The notes under the pieces were generated by a model. That model ran no database searches. It saw nothing but the letters and a program-made list of their open reading frames with translations, and was not told the DNA's origin. Of a stretch of DNA of 64,000 bases, positions 41,058 to 50,829 are shown piece after piece; the stretch's first letter is position 1, and every line of letters starts with the position of its first letter. The stretch comes from Hyphomicrobiaceae bacterium. GTDB lineage: Bacteria; Pseudomonadota; Alphaproteobacteria; Rhizobiales; Hyphomicrobiaceae. Position numbers and translations under genes: made by a program. Location: assembly GCA_020638055.1 (NCBI GenBank), contig JACKJH010000002.1:248001-312000 (forward strand), read 5' to 3'.

Positions 41058-42824
41058 CTACACCAGCGCCTTGCCTTCCTTGCCGATTGCCGAGCCGACC
41101 AGTTCGTCAGAGACTTCCTCGCCCATCAACATCTCGTTGTGCGCCTTGCCTGAGGGAATCATCGGGAAGCAGTTGGCGAGATTGGCGACACGACAATCAA
41201 AGATTACCGGTCCGGGGGTTTCGATCATCTGCTTGATCGCGTCATCGAGATCGGCTGGCTTGTCGCAATAAACGCCAGACCAGCCATAGGCTTCGGCCAG
41301 CTTGACGAAATCGGGCAAGGCTTCGGTGTAGCTTTCAGACAGGCGGTTGCCGTGCAGCAGTTGCTGCCACTGGCGGACCATGCCCATGTACTGGTTGTTG
41401 AGGATCATCACCTTGACGGGCAGGTGATACTGCACGGCGGTTGAAGCCTCCTGAATGTTCATCAGGATCGAGGCATCGCCCGCGATATCGACCACAAGCG
41501 ATTTGGGGTGCGCCAACTGCGCGCCCACCGCGGCCGGCAGGCCATAGCCCATGGTCCCCAGTCCGCCAGACGTCATCCAGCGATTAGGCTCGTCGAAGTG
41601 GAAGAACTGCGCCGCCCACATCTGGTGCTGGCCAACCTCAGTGGTGATGTAAACATCCTTGTCGCGCGTCAGTTCATAAAGACGCTCAACCGCGTATTGC
41701 GGCATGATGAAATCATCGTGCTTCTTGTAAGAGAGTGAGTGCTTGGCACGCCATCCCTCGATCTGCTTCCACCAGGCCTTATGGGCAGCCTTGTCGAGCT
41801 GAGGCGATTTGGCCTTCCACACACGCAGCATATCCTCCAGCACGTAAGCGACATCACCAATGATGGGAACGTCGACATGCACGTTCTTGTTGATGGATGA
41901 CGGGTCTATATCGATGTGGATTTTCTTTGACCCTGGCGAAAAGGCATCGAGCCGGCCCGTGATGCGGTCGTCAAAACGCGCACCAACGCAGAACATGACG
42001 TCGCAATCGTGCATGGCGAGGTTGGCCTCGTAGGTACCATGCATGCCCAGCATGCCCAGCCACTGCTTGTCGGACGCTGGAAACGCGCCAAGCCCCATCA
42101 GCGTCGAAGTGACAGGATAGCCTGTGAGACGGGCGAACTCGCGCAGCAACTGGCTTGCTTTGGGACCAGAATTGATAACGCCGCCGCCAGTGTAAAAGAC
42201 CGGCTTTTTCGCATTGGCCAGGAGATCAACGGCATCGCGCACCGCTGTCTGCTCGGGCTTCATCCTGGGCTTGTAGGTCTTATGCTGGATATTGGAGGGG
42301 CCGACGTAGTTGCCGGTTCCAAACTGCACATCCTTAGGAATGTCGACCACCACAGGACCAGGACGCCCGGTCTTGGCCACGTAGAAAGCCTCATGCAGCA
42401 CGCGGGCCAAATCGTTGACATCCCTCACCAGCCAATTGTGCTTGGTACAGGGACGCGTGATGCCAACGGTATCGCACTCCTGAAAGGCGTCGTTGCCAAT
42501 AAGGTGCGTGGGAACCTGTCCGGTAATACAGACCAACGGAATTGAATCCATAAGTGCGTCCGTCAGGCCAGTCACCGCATTCGTGGCGCCGGGCCCGGAC
42601 GTGACCAGCACAACGCCAACCTTTCCTGTTGATCGCGCATAACCTTCCGCGGCATGCACTGCGCCGCCTTCCTGGCGCACCAGGATGTGGCGCACTTTGT
42701 CCTGCTGGAACAACTCATCGTAGATCGGCAAAACTGCCCCGCCGGGGTAACCGAAAATGTGTTCGACACCCTGATCCTGCAGCGCCTTGATCACCATTTC
42801 AGCGCCGGTCATCTGACGTGCCAT
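41058..42824 (-). CDS. ilvI: acetolactate synthase large (catalytic) subunit
   Basis: ThDP-dependent carboligase, 588 residues, first common step to valine, leucine and isoleucine. The three domains are in order. The N-terminal domain has FGYPGGAVLPIYDELF and the catalytic Glu in RQEGGAVHAAEGYARSTG. The central FAD-binding region has FCVGARFDDRITGRLD. The C-terminal ThDP motif is VDIAGDASILMNIQE with the NNQYMGMVRQWQ Mg-binding end. AAGGAGG lies at 42831-42837, six bases before the ATG. Confidence 0.97.
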   Translation of the reverse strand: MARQMTGAEMVIKALQDQGVEHIFGYPGGAVLPIYDELFQQDKVRHILVRQEGGAVHAAEGYARSTGKVGVVLVTSGPGATNAVTGLTDALMDSIPLVCITGQVPTHLIGNDAFQECDTVGITRPCTKHNWLVRDVNDLARVLHEAFYVAKTGRPGPVVVDIPKDVQFGTGNYVGPSNIQHKTYKPRMKPEQTAVRDAVDLLANAKKPVFYTGGGVINSGPKASQLLREFARLTGYPVTSTLMGLGAFPASDKQWLGMLGMHGTYEANLAMHDCDVMFCVGARFDDRITGRLDAFSPGSKKIHIDIDPSSINKNVHVDVPIIGDVAYVLEDMLRVWKAKSPQLDKAAHKAWWKQIEGWRAKHSLSYKKHDDFIMPQYAVERLYELTRDKDVYITTEVGQHQMWAAQFFHFDEPNRWMTSGGLGTMGYGLPAAVGAQLAHPKSLVVDIAGDASILMNIQEASTAVQYHLPVKVMILNNQYMGMVRQWQQLLHGNRLSESYTEALPDFVKLAEAYGWSGVYCDKPADLDDAIKQMIETPGPVIFDCRVANLANCFPMIPSGKAHNEMLMGEEVSDELVGSAIGKEGKALV

Positions 42825-42830
42825 CCAGCA

Positions 42831-42837
42831 CCTCCTT
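42831..42837 (-). promoter_or_regulatory. consensus ribosome binding site of ilvI
   Basis: AAGGAGG read on the minus strand, six bases before the ilvI ATG; it confirms the start. No clear leader peptide for attenuation was identified in the ~200 bp upstream. Confidence 0.8.
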
Positions 42838-43037
42838 ATTTTCGATCACTGGCGGGATTGGCCAGGGTCGGATTTGCTCCAACGGCCACCGCGCTCAGAT
42901 CTAGCTGCCGAACGGACCCGAAGCCGCCCGCCTAGCTTGAATTGAGCAGGGATGTTCAAACGGTTCAGTCCAAGTTTTGCCACGCTCTAGGCTTCCGCGA
43001 GGGCGCAGTCAATCTTGAAATGAATATTTGGAAAGAT

Positions 43038-43949
43038 TTAGATTGCAGGGGTTTTCATTTGTTGCGGATCAATATGCTTCCACGAAATCATATAACGATT
43101 TTGCCATGTGAGCTGCCGTTTGATATAGCGCCGAGTGTCGCGTTGCGCCGTCTCTATGGCCTCTTGGCGTGACATCTCGCCCGACAAAAAACGTTTCAGT
43201 GGTGAGAGGCCCAGGACCCTACTCGCGGGCAATCCCGGATCCAGCCCCAACCGGCCGACAAGAGCGGCTTCCGCCAGAGCGCCCTCTTCCAGCATCAGCT
43301 CAAACCGGCGGGCGCTGCGGTCGTATAACACCTCGCGGTCCCGCGAGATGACGACCTTGGCAACTTCGTGGTCAGCCAAAACCGGCGTGCCCTTTATTTT
43401 TTGCCATTCCGCCAGCGGCTTACCCGTTGCTTCCATGACCTCTAGCGCGCGCACCAACCGTTGCGGATCACTTGGGCGGAGGTTTGCTGCGGTCATGGGG
43501 TCCATGCGCTGCAACTCGGCGTAGAGGTCTTCTGCAGGCCAGCTTTCGCCCGCGTTGCGCCAGCGGCTGCGAATGTCATGGGGAATTGAGGGAACGGGTG
43601 CCAGCCCCTCCAGCAGCGCGCGGAAATAAAGACCAGTGCCGCCGATAATGATCGGCAATTGGTCGGCGGCATGTGCAGCAGCAATCGCGCCAGCGGCATC
43701 AGTGAGCCACTGTCCGACCGAATATGGGTCCTTTACGCTCACATGCCCGTAGAGCCGGTGCGGGTCACGCGCCTCCTGGGCCGGGCTGGGCCGCGCGGTC
43801 AACACGCGGAACTCGCGGTAGACCTGCATGGAATCGGCATTAATGATGACGCCGTGCCGGGACCGTGCCACGACGATCGCGTAGGCGGACTTGCCGCTCG
43901 CTGTGGGACCTGCAATAAGAAGCGCCTTCGGGCGTTGACGTGTACTCAT
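43038..43949 (-). CDS. miaA: tRNA dimethylallyltransferase
   Basis: Transfers dimethylallyl from DMAPP to A37 of tRNAs reading UNN codons; 303 residues. The P-loop is LLIAGPTASGKSAYA, followed by INADSMQVYREFRVLTARPS, GGTGLYFRALLEGL (substrate-channel Asp/Arg neighbourhood) and RRYIKRQLTWQNR, the tRNA-anchoring stretch. It is divergent from serB, a common arrangement in alphaproteobacteria. Complete. Confidence 0.97.
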   Translation of the reverse strand: MSTRQRPKALLIAGPTASGKSAYAIVVARSRHGVIINADSMQVYREFRVLTARPSPAQEARDPHRLYGHVSVKDPYSVGQWLTDAAGAIAAAHAADQLPIIIGGTGLYFRALLEGLAPVPSIPHDIRSRWRNAGESWPAEDLYAELQRMDPMTAANLRPSDPQRLVRALEVMEATGKPLAEWQKIKGTPVLADHEVAKVVISRDREVLYDRSARRFELMLEEGALAEAALVGRLGLDPGLPASRVLGLSPLKRFLSGEMSRQEAIETAQRDTRRYIKRQLTWQNRYMISWKHIDPQQMKTPAI

Positions 43950-44072
43950 CTTACCTGTTTAGCCCATTGAGACCTCGGCCGCGAGCCTTTCCGTGCACGC
44001 TGTAAAAGCTTGACGAATTTAGTCACGCATCAGCCACGATCAGTGCTTCAAGGGCCTCGACCTGAAGAAAAT

Positions 44073-45038
44073 ATGACGAAATCGATGAAGACGTCCGAGC
44101 TGCACCTGGTTGTAATCGGCGATCCGCTGCGTTTGGACCTGAATGAGCAGAAGCTTGCCAGTCTGATTAGACCTTTGCCGACCGCGCACCGGTCGAAGTT
44201 TCGGGAACTAAAGCAAGGCTCCGCCTACGACTGTCTGATTTCACCGTGGAACGAGGCCGGCACATCGCCTGAGGGTGTACTGGGGGCCATCGAACAATAC
44301 GTTCTTTCCCCGCTTCGCGAAGCCGGTTTTGATGCCGCGATACTGCAAACCGACACAGCACACCGGCGCAAAAAGGTTCTGGTGGCCGACATGGAATCGA
44401 CCATCATCGAGCAGGAAATGCTGGATGAACTGGGTGATCTTATCGGCAAGCGCAAGGTGATCGAAGACATCACGGCCCGGGCGATGCGCGGTGAAATTGA
44501 CTTCCAACAAGCATTAACAGAACGCGTTGCCATGCTTGCCGGCCTCGATGCTGGTGTGCTTGATGAGGTTTCGAAGCGGATCACGATCATGCCCGGGGCG
44601 AGAGAGCTGGTCGCGACGATGAAGGCGAATGGTGCGTATTGCGCGTTGGTGTCGGGTGGCTTCACGGTTTTTACCGAGCGCATTGCGCAAATGCTCGGCT
44701 TTGACGAACACCAGGCCAACACTTTGGAAATCGTCGATGGAAAAATAACGGGAAGCGTCACTTCTCCGATACTTGGTCGTGATGCCAAGCTCGCCGCCCT
44801 CAATCGCATTGTAGCAGAGCAAGGTGTCGGCACAGATTCAGCACTTGCAGTCGGCGACGGCGCCAATGACCTTGCTATGCTTGGGGTTGCGGGGCTCGGC
44901 GTTGCCTTTCGCGCTAAACCCAGGGTGCGTGAGGCGATCCTAAAAAGCCCTGGTGGAGCGGTTATTACCCATGGCGACCTGACAGCACTTCTTTACCTGC
45001 AGGGCTACACCTGGGGGGAACTTTTGCCTGTCGCTTGA
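44073..45038 (+). CDS. serB: phosphoserine phosphatase
   Basis: Final step of serine synthesis; HAD phosphatase of about 321 residues. The N-terminal ACT-like half (to about residue 100) precedes motif I VADMESTIIEQEMLDEL (first Asp nucleophile), motif II ALVSGGFTVFTERIA, and motif III/IV VGDGANDLAMLGVAGLGVAF. ATG 44073 is preferred; a TTG 63 bp upstream in frame is weaker, and ATG 44085 is another option. Divergent from miaA with about 120 bp. Confidence 0.95.
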   Translation: MTKSMKTSELHLVVIGDPLRLDLNEQKLASLIRPLPTAHRSKFRELKQGSAYDCLISPWNEAGTSPEGVLGAIEQYVLSPLREAGFDAAILQTDTAHRRKKVLVADMESTIIEQEMLDELGDLIGKRKVIEDITARAMRGEIDFQQALTERVAMLAGLDAGVLDEVSKRITIMPGARELVATMKANGAYCALVSGGFTVFTERIAQMLGFDEHQANTLEIVDGKITGSVTSPILGRDAKLAALNRIVAEQGVGTDSALAVGDGANDLAMLGVAGLGVAFRAKPRVREAILKSPGGAVITHGDLTALLYLQGYTWGELLPVA

Positions 45039-45249
45039 GTTGGTAGGATTGCGAAGTTCTGAGGTGGAGTTCCGGCTTTGCGGTTGGAATCGTGCAACAC
45101 GTGGCCCAAACGACTCTCGACCAATGCCCCTCGAATCAGCAGGATCGGTCCTCGTCGCGTGAGGCATACGTCATCTAGTCCAGTGAAGCATTGTCGCAGA
45201 GAAGCTGATTGTCCGCATGATTTGACGGGCAAAGCCGATAGGATAACGC

Positions 45250-45558
45250 ATGATGCCGTCAAAGCTCCTGGCTTTCTTGCTGTCGATCTTGGCCATTTTC
45301 GCCGTAGCGGATATATATCGCGACGCGAGCATGCGTCTGTCCTTGTTGCATGATGTCACTGCATCTCAAGGTGTTGAGAAAGTTGCGCTAGAAACAAATG
45401 CTTCAACAAATGCCGCGAATGGAACCGTTCTCAATGCGGACCCTGTTCAAGATTCAGCGCTGATGGCGCGTGCGAGCACAGACAGAGGCTCCGAATTTGC
45501 AGGCTCAGATGTTGCCGGTGTCGTCAAGGCCAACTGGCAAGGCAACCCACGCGACTAA
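45250..45558 (+). CDS. small protein with one N-terminal membrane helix
   Basis: No family recognised. 102 residues: a hydrophobic segment (about 5-21) at the N-terminus, then a polar, Ala/Asn/Ser-rich stretch with no further helix. AGGAT lies a suitable distance before the first of two ATGs. Downstream of serB on the same strand with 211 bp between. Codon use is compatible with a real gene, but evidence is limited. Confidence 0.4.
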   Translation: MMPSKLLAFLLSILAIFAVADIYRDASMRLSLLHDVTASQGVEKVALETNASTNAANGTVLNADPVQDSALMARASTDRGSEFAGSDVAGVVKANWQGNPRD

Positions 45559-45820
45559 GCCCAGACTATAAACCCATGCATAACAGCGGCTGTTGCCTGT
45601 AGAGCCCTCTGAACAGGTTTTGAGGATTTCTCACCTGCTTTCAGCTTTAAGATCCCCGTTGTGGCACCTATTTGTCTTGTTGAGGGATGTCAGCGCGGGC
45701 CCGCATTTGTTTTGCCTCTGTCGACATCGTTTCTTCCGTTGGAGGCCTCATTGCAATACGCACTGAGGGCCACTGGCGGTTTTTGTTGCATGCGCCGCGT
45801 GACGGCAACGGGATTTTTTC

Positions 45821-46822
45821 ATGGTCGATGCGCTGCTCCTACTGACAGGCTTCATCATTCTGTTGAGCGGGGGTGAACTTCTCGTACGCGGTTCGGTGCG
45901 TGTGGCGCAGATCGCCGGCATGTCGCCGCTCCTGATCGGATTGACCCTGGTCGGATTTGGTACATCAGCTCCCGAACTCGTTACCAGTGTGCAAGCTGCA
46001 ATGTCGGGTTCACCGGGTATTGCTGTTGGAAATATTGTCGGCTCGAATATCGCCAACATCATGCTGATCCTGGGCGTCTCTGCCGCGCTCAGCCCGATAG
46101 TCGTATCGACCAATGCACTTTACCGTGACGGCATGATCGTGCTGCTTAGCGCAATCATCTTCAATGGAATAGGCATCATGCTTCCGTTGAGCCGTCCAGT
46201 TGGCGCGGTTCTGTTCATGCTGCTGCTGGCCTACCTCTATTACGCCTACAAGCAAGAACGAACCACGGCGTCGACGGAAGGGCATACTGCCGCCTATGAC
46301 AAGGCTGAAGCACTCGAAGAGATTGATGCCGACACGAACCCCAAACAAGCACGATTATTGAAAACGTACCGCACTGATGTCGCAACCGCGTTGATGACAG
46401 CCATTGGCGGTATGTTGCTTGTGATCGCGGGCGGCAAGGTGCTTGTTGAAGCTGCCGTCTCGATTGCGCGCACCTATGACGTTTCCGAAGCCGTTATAGG
46501 GTTGACGATCGTTTCAATTGGAACGTCGATGCCGGAACTCGCCACGTCTGCGGTCGCGGCCCTTCGCAAACACTCCGATGTAGCGCTCGGCAACATCATG
46601 GGTTCGAATCTCTACAACACTTTCGGTATAGGTGGTGCCACAGGCTTGTTATCGCCCACCATCATTCCCGACGAAATCGTCAGATACGACAATCTTGTCA
46701 TGCTCGCTGCTACGTTTGCGATGCTTATCATGGCGCGGACAGGGTATCGGCTTTCCAGACTTGAGGGGTCTGCGCTGCTGGGCTGTTATGCTGTCTACCT
46801 TTATACGCTCATTCCAGCGTGA
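45821..46822 (+). CDS. calcium/sodium antiporter (CaCA family, YrbG-like)
   Basis: Inner-membrane cation exchanger of 333 residues with about ten helices. The two inverted alpha-repeats are obvious: GGELLVRGSVRVAQIAGMSPLLIGLTLVGFGTSAPELVTS in the first half, and ISIARTYDVSEAVIGLTIVSIGTSMPELATS with GNIMGSNLYNTFGIGG in the second. Each carries the GTSxPE ion-binding motif. A cytoplasmic acidic loop (about 145-185) lies between them. Single gene, convergent with the MacB-like operon. Confidence 0.93.
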   Translation: MVDALLLLTGFIILLSGGELLVRGSVRVAQIAGMSPLLIGLTLVGFGTSAPELVTSVQAAMSGSPGIAVGNIVGSNIANIMLILGVSAALSPIVVSTNALYRDGMIVLLSAIIFNGIGIMLPLSRPVGAVLFMLLLAYLYYAYKQERTTASTEGHTAAYDKAEALEEIDADTNPKQARLLKTYRTDVATALMTAIGGMLLVIAGGKVLVEAAVSIARTYDVSEAVIGLTIVSIGTSMPELATSAVAALRKHSDVALGNIMGSNLYNTFGIGGATGLLSPTIIPDEIVRYDNLVMLAATFAMLIMARTGYRLSRLEGSALLGCYAVYLYTLIPA

Positions 46823-46847
46823 ACATTGGAACTGAATTGCAAAATCG

Positions 46848-48080
46848 TCATTCGAAGCGCAACGCATCAATAGGATTGAGCAACGCGGCCTGACGCGCTG
46901 GAATATATCCAAACACCATGCCGACGAGAGCCGATGCACCGATGCCAATAAGGATGATGGTTGTGTCGATAAGCACCGGCCAACCGGCAAGTTTGGAAAT
47001 GCCATAGGTTGCAGCAACACCAAGACCAAGTCCTATGATCCCTCCGGCGATGCACAGAACAATCGATTCAGTGAGGAATTGTGCGAGGATGTCGCGACGG
47101 CGGGCGCCGACCGCCATCCGCAACCCGATCTCGCGCGTGCGCTCGGTTACAGACACAAGCATGATGTTCATGATGCCAATGCCACCGACAATCAGAGACA
47201 CCGCAGCGGTCGCAGCGAGAAGCCAGGTGAGTGTGCGCTGCGCAGCGGTGCGGGCCTGCACGATTTCGGCGACATTGCGGATGCGAAAATCATCCTGCGC
47301 ACCTGGACGGATGCGACGACGATGGCGCAGTACGTTGGCGATCTCATCCTGAGCCAGAGCCAGATCCTCGCCGTTATCAATCTTCACGAGAATCGAGCCT
47401 ACCTGATTGGGCACGGATACGTCTTGGCCAGCAAAACGGGCGCGGGCTGTGCTGATTGGAATCATCACCACATCGTCCTGATCACGGAAGCCGCCGGCTT
47501 GTCCGCGCGTTTCCATGACGCCGATTATCTCAAAGGGGGCACCGCCGATGCGGACACGTTCGCCGACCACCGAGCCGCCGCCGAACAGTTGGCGCGCAAC
47601 GGTGGAGCCAACCACGGCAATCTTGGCGCCACGCGCGACTTCAGCGGCATCAAAATAACGACCCTGGGCCACGTTCCAGTCGCGGACAACGGGGAAGGAT
47701 TCATTTGTCCCTGTAACGGAGGTTGCCCAATTCTGGTTGCCGTAGACCAGCGTTGCATTGGCTGACAAGTTTGCCGTAATCGCTGTAACGCTGGGGACGC
47801 GCTGCCACAGGGCGTCCATATCCTCTTGCGACAGCGGGCTCGCTGTGCCGGCTCCGCCCTGAGCGCCTCCTGAGCGCCTGGATCCGGGAGAAACTGTAAG
47901 CATATTGGTGCCCAGCCTACTGATGCTCTTTTCCACCTCCTGACGTGCGCCCGAGCCAATCGCAGACATGACGATAACCGATGCGACACCGATAATGACG
48001 CCAAGTGCCGTCAACATGGAGCGCATGGCGTTCAAACGTATCGCCGCCAATGCGGAGCTGAGATAAACGGCCATGTTCAT
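46848..48080 (-). CDS. MacB-like ABC permease (FtsX family)
   Basis: Permease part of a tripartite efflux system, 410 residues. It has an N-terminal helix (about 20-42), a large periplasmic MacB_PCD domain and three C-terminal helices from about residue 285. The start overlaps the ATPase gene by four bases (ATGA at 48077-48080). Unlike E. coli MacB, in which ATPase and permease are fused, here they are separate proteins. With the adaptor upstream it probably exports macrolides, peptides or lipoprotein-like substrates via an outer-membrane channel encoded elsewhere. Confidence 0.92.
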   Translation of the reverse strand: MNMAVYLSSALAAIRLNAMRSMLTALGVIIGVASVIVMSAIGSGARQEVEKSISRLGTNMLTVSPGSRRSGGAQGGAGTASPLSQEDMDALWQRVPSVTAITANLSANATLVYGNQNWATSVTGTNESFPVVRDWNVAQGRYFDAAEVARGAKIAVVGSTVARQLFGGGSVVGERVRIGGAPFEIIGVMETRGQAGGFRDQDDVVMIPISTARARFAGQDVSVPNQVGSILVKIDNGEDLALAQDEIANVLRHRRRIRPGAQDDFRIRNVAEIVQARTAAQRTLTWLLAATAAVSLIVGGIGIMNIMLVSVTERTREIGLRMAVGARRRDILAQFLTESIVLCIAGGIIGLGLGVAATYGISKLAGWPVLIDTTIILIGIGASALVGMVFGYIPARQAALLNPIDALRFE

Positions 48081-48826
48081 GGTGCAATTTTCCTTGGTTG
48101 CTGCTCAATATCCTCGACCAGCAATCCGTCGCGGAAGCGCAACAGGCGGCTTGCGTATTCGGCGATGTCAGGTTCGTGCGTCACCATGATGATGGTCATG
48201 CCTTGGGCGTGCAGCTTGGTGAACAGCTCCATGATGTCATTAGATGTCTTGGTGTCGAGCGCGCCGGTGGGTTCATCGGCGAGAATGAGACGCGGATTGT
48301 TGACCAGCGCGCGGGCGATGGCGACGCGCTGCTGCTGGCCACCGGAGAGCTGCGATGGTGTGTGATCCAAGCGATCGCCCAATCCGACTTCGTTAAGGCG
48401 CTGCTCTGCCATCTCGTCTGGGTGTCGGGGATGGTGCGTCGTATAGAGCAATGGAAGTTTCACATTCTCCAGGGCCGACGTTCGGCGCAGGAGATTGAAT
48501 TGCTGGAATACGAAGCCGATAACGCGATTGCGCAGGTGGGCAAGAGCGTCACTCTCCAGGTTCGAAATGTCCGTGCCATCGATTTGCAACGCACCCGATG
48601 TTGGTCCATCCAGCGCGCCAATCAAGTTGAGCAAGGTTGACTTGCCCGACCCTGACGGCCCCATGATTGCGACGAACTCACCAGGCCAGATGTCGAACGA
48701 CACACCCTTGAGGACTTCAAGCGACTGCTCGCCCATGGCATAGGTCTTGCGCACGTCGTGGCATGAGACGACAGCCTGATCCGTTTTCGTCGCAACTGGA
48801 CGTGATAGAATTTCGGCTTCAGTCAT
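48077..48826 (-). CDS. MacB-like ABC transporter ATPase
   Basis: Cytoplasmic ATPase subunit of 249 residues. Walker A is MGPSGSGKSTLLNLIGALD, the Q-loop is GFVFQQFNLLRRTSALENVKLPLLY as in MacB/LolD, the signature is LSGGQQQRVAIARAL, Walker B is LILADEPTGALDTKTSNDIMEL, and the H-loop is VTHEPDIAEYA. It overlaps the adaptor gene (four bases) and the permease gene, so all three are translated in a coupled row. Confidence 0.95.
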   Translation of the reverse strand: MTEAEILSRPVATKTDQAVVSCHDVRKTYAMGEQSLEVLKGVSFDIWPGEFVAIMGPSGSGKSTLLNLIGALDGPTSGALQIDGTDISNLESDALAHLRNRVIGFVFQQFNLLRRTSALENVKLPLLYTTHHPRHPDEMAEQRLNEVGLGDRLDHTPSQLSGGQQQRVAIARALVNNPRLILADEPTGALDTKTSNDIMELFTKLHAQGMTIIMVTHEPDIAEYASRLLRFRDGLLVEDIEQQPRKIAP

Positions 48827-50418
48827 CGCGACCCGCGGCCTCCACGGCTTGACCCTTCCGCGTCTTGACGACGCGCGCGGATGACAACCTTGTCGCCAGC
48901 TTTCAGATCCCCGCGCATCACTTCGCTGTAGGTATCATCCACCAAACCGAGGATCAGACGATTTGGCTGAAGGCCGCGCGGGGTCTCACGCCAAACCACT
49001 GCGGGGCGGGTGTTTTCGCGCCAGCTTTCACGCATCTGCTGGAATTGTGCCTTTTGGTTTTCGTCCAGAATGCCCGACAGGGCGCGACCAACGCGGCCGC
49101 GTCGTTGTCCATCATCACCGCGGCCGGACGAACGGCGTTGTCCCGACCGGCTGCGCTCTGCACCCTCACCACGGCGACCTGCCCGACCCTCTCCGCCTCT
49201 GGTGCCCGCGCTTGCAGGCATTGCGCCCTCGCCGCTGTCGCCAACCTGATTCAGCGAGCGTCCGGCGCGTTGGGCGGCGAGCGCTGTTCGGAAGCGTTGC
49301 TTTTGCTCTTCGCTCAATTTCAGCCGTTGGGAGATTGAATCTACGATTGCAATGTCACGATCGGTGCGGTCCGCCCTTGCGGTGACAGGCAAATCCTTGG
49401 GCGGTGTAAAACGAACCGCATCATTGGACACGCGCAAGACGTTCTCGCGCACGCCGGTAACGATGCGCACCGTGGCCGTCATTCCTGGCAACAACTTTTG
49501 CTTTGGGTTATCGGCACTGACGACCACCGTATAGGTTACGACATTGTTGGTTGTCGCACCCGCTATGCGGATCTGTGAAACCTTGCCGTTGAAGACGCGG
49601 TCGGGAAATGCGTCGACCGTAAACGAAACGTCCTGGCCGGTTTCGATGGCGCCGATATCCGCTTCGTCAACGAGTACGAGGATTTCAATCCGCTTCAAGT
49701 CCTGGGCGATTTGGAACAGTACCGGCGCCTGCAGGCTCGCGGCTACGGTGCTGCCGGGGTCCACGGCACGGTTGATGACGACGCCATCTATGGGTGTCTT
49801 CAATTGCGTGCGGTCCAGGTCAAGACGCGCCTGTGCAAGCTCGGCTTCCTTTTGGGCGACAGATGCGTGCGCGTTGGAAAGCTGTGCCTTGGATACTTCA
49901 ACATCAGCCAATGCGGTTTCATATTGCGTTTGCGCCTGATCGAGCGTGGCTTCTGCGGTTGCCCGGGTTGCAATCAACTTTTTTTGCCGGTCGACTGCGC
50001 GTTTGGCCTGATCACGCAGGGCTTCGGCCTTGGTCACATTGGCCTGCTGCACTTCGACATTTGCCTTGGCAATGGTCAAATTGGATTGGGCCGAGGAAAC
50101 CTTGGAGGCAAATGTGCGCTGATCAATGGTGGCAAGCGTGTCGCCCTTTTTGACCTGCGAATTGAAATCGACATTAACTTGCGAAATCTGGCCGGAAAGC
50201 TGTGAGCTGACATCGACAGTGACCAGAGCCTGGACGGAGCCGGTGGCAGAGATGGATCGCTCAATGTTGCCGGTGGTGAGTTCGGCGGTCTGTATGTCGA
50301 AGGTCGGCTCGCCTTCGATCATCCAGAATTTCCAAAACAGTCCTGCTGAAACGAATACCGCCAACAGCAAAAGAAGCATTCTGGTTTTGGAGGCAGACTT
50401 TTTCATGGTGCCGTACAT
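48823..50418 (-). CDS. MacA-like periplasmic adaptor with LTxxQ-like, Arg/Gly-rich insert
   Basis: Membrane-fusion protein of 531 residues. An N-terminal anchor (about 14-32) is followed by the lipoyl/barrel-sandwich and alpha-hairpin region (about 60-200, SQLSGQISQVNVDFNSQVKKGDTLATID) and a beta-barrel domain. After about residue 350 comes an unusual part: an SQRLKLSEEQKQRFRTALA helix, a ~65-residue Arg/Gly/Ser-rich low-complexity stretch, and a second LSGILDENQKAQFQQMRE helix. Both helices resemble the LTxxQ motifs of Spy/CpxP-type periplasmic proteins. The C-terminus returns to an adaptor-like strand. First gene of the operon; an internal ATG at 50406 is also possible. Confidence 0.9.
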   Translation of the reverse strand: MYGTMKKSASKTRMLLLLLAVFVSAGLFWKFWMIEGEPTFDIQTAELTTGNIERSISATGSVQALVTVDVSSQLSGQISQVNVDFNSQVKKGDTLATIDQRTFASKVSSAQSNLTIAKANVEVQQANVTKAEALRDQAKRAVDRQKKLIATRATAEATLDQAQTQYETALADVEVSKAQLSNAHASVAQKEAELAQARLDLDRTQLKTPIDGVVINRAVDPGSTVAASLQAPVLFQIAQDLKRIEILVLVDEADIGAIETGQDVSFTVDAFPDRVFNGKVSQIRIAGATTNNVVTYTVVVSADNPKQKLLPGMTATVRIVTGVRENVLRVSNDAVRFTPPKDLPVTARADRTDRDIAIVDSISQRLKLSEEQKQRFRTALAAQRAGRSLNQVGDSGEGAMPASAGTRGGEGRAGRRGEGAERSRSGQRRSSGRGDDGQRRGRVGRALSGILDENQKAQFQQMRESWRENTRPAVVWRETPRGLQPNRLILGLVDDTYSEVMRGDLKAGDKVVIRARRQDAEGSSRGGRGSR

Positions 50419-50650
50419 CTTTCTTGCAGGTCTGCCACCGTGCTGGACCTATTCACGGCATTGCGACAGCATAATTCAGGTCTTTGGGTGCAAGCTCTAC
50501 AGCTCAACCCTAGTGTTCCGACTCTGACGCTTGGTTCCCTGTCGGGCCCCGACGCGTCAGCCCGGAACCCTAGCATTCTCATTGTTTATGTTCTGGATTC
50601 ACGATCGTTTGACGACCTTCGCCCGGGAATCAAACGTTCGATCCAGAACA

Positions 50651-50829
50651 CTAGAGCGCATTGCGACCCGATGGAATCGGACCGGCGCTCTAGCCCGCCT
50701 TTCTCCTTGCGGGCCGATCTCGCGCCAGTGCGATGACGGCCGTGCCCTCGTGAGTAAGGCGGGCTCGCTTCTTGTTTGGTCGCATTTTCCACGACGAACC
50801 GGTGTCCACTTCGTCAGAAAATTCTCTAG
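50651..50829 (+). repeat. type-A repeat interrupted by a 74-bp type-B derivative (A7/B)
   Basis: The type-A element begins at CTAGAGCGC, but directly after the first hairpin's CTAG a 74 bp unit (50692-50765) with inverted ends AGCCCGCCTT/AAGGCGGGCT is inserted. It matches, in inverse orientation, the left ~50 bp of the type-B element at 29225. The second A hairpin continues after it and ends in CTAG at 50826-50829. The stretch 50419-50650 upstream shows no gene. Confidence 0.88.
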
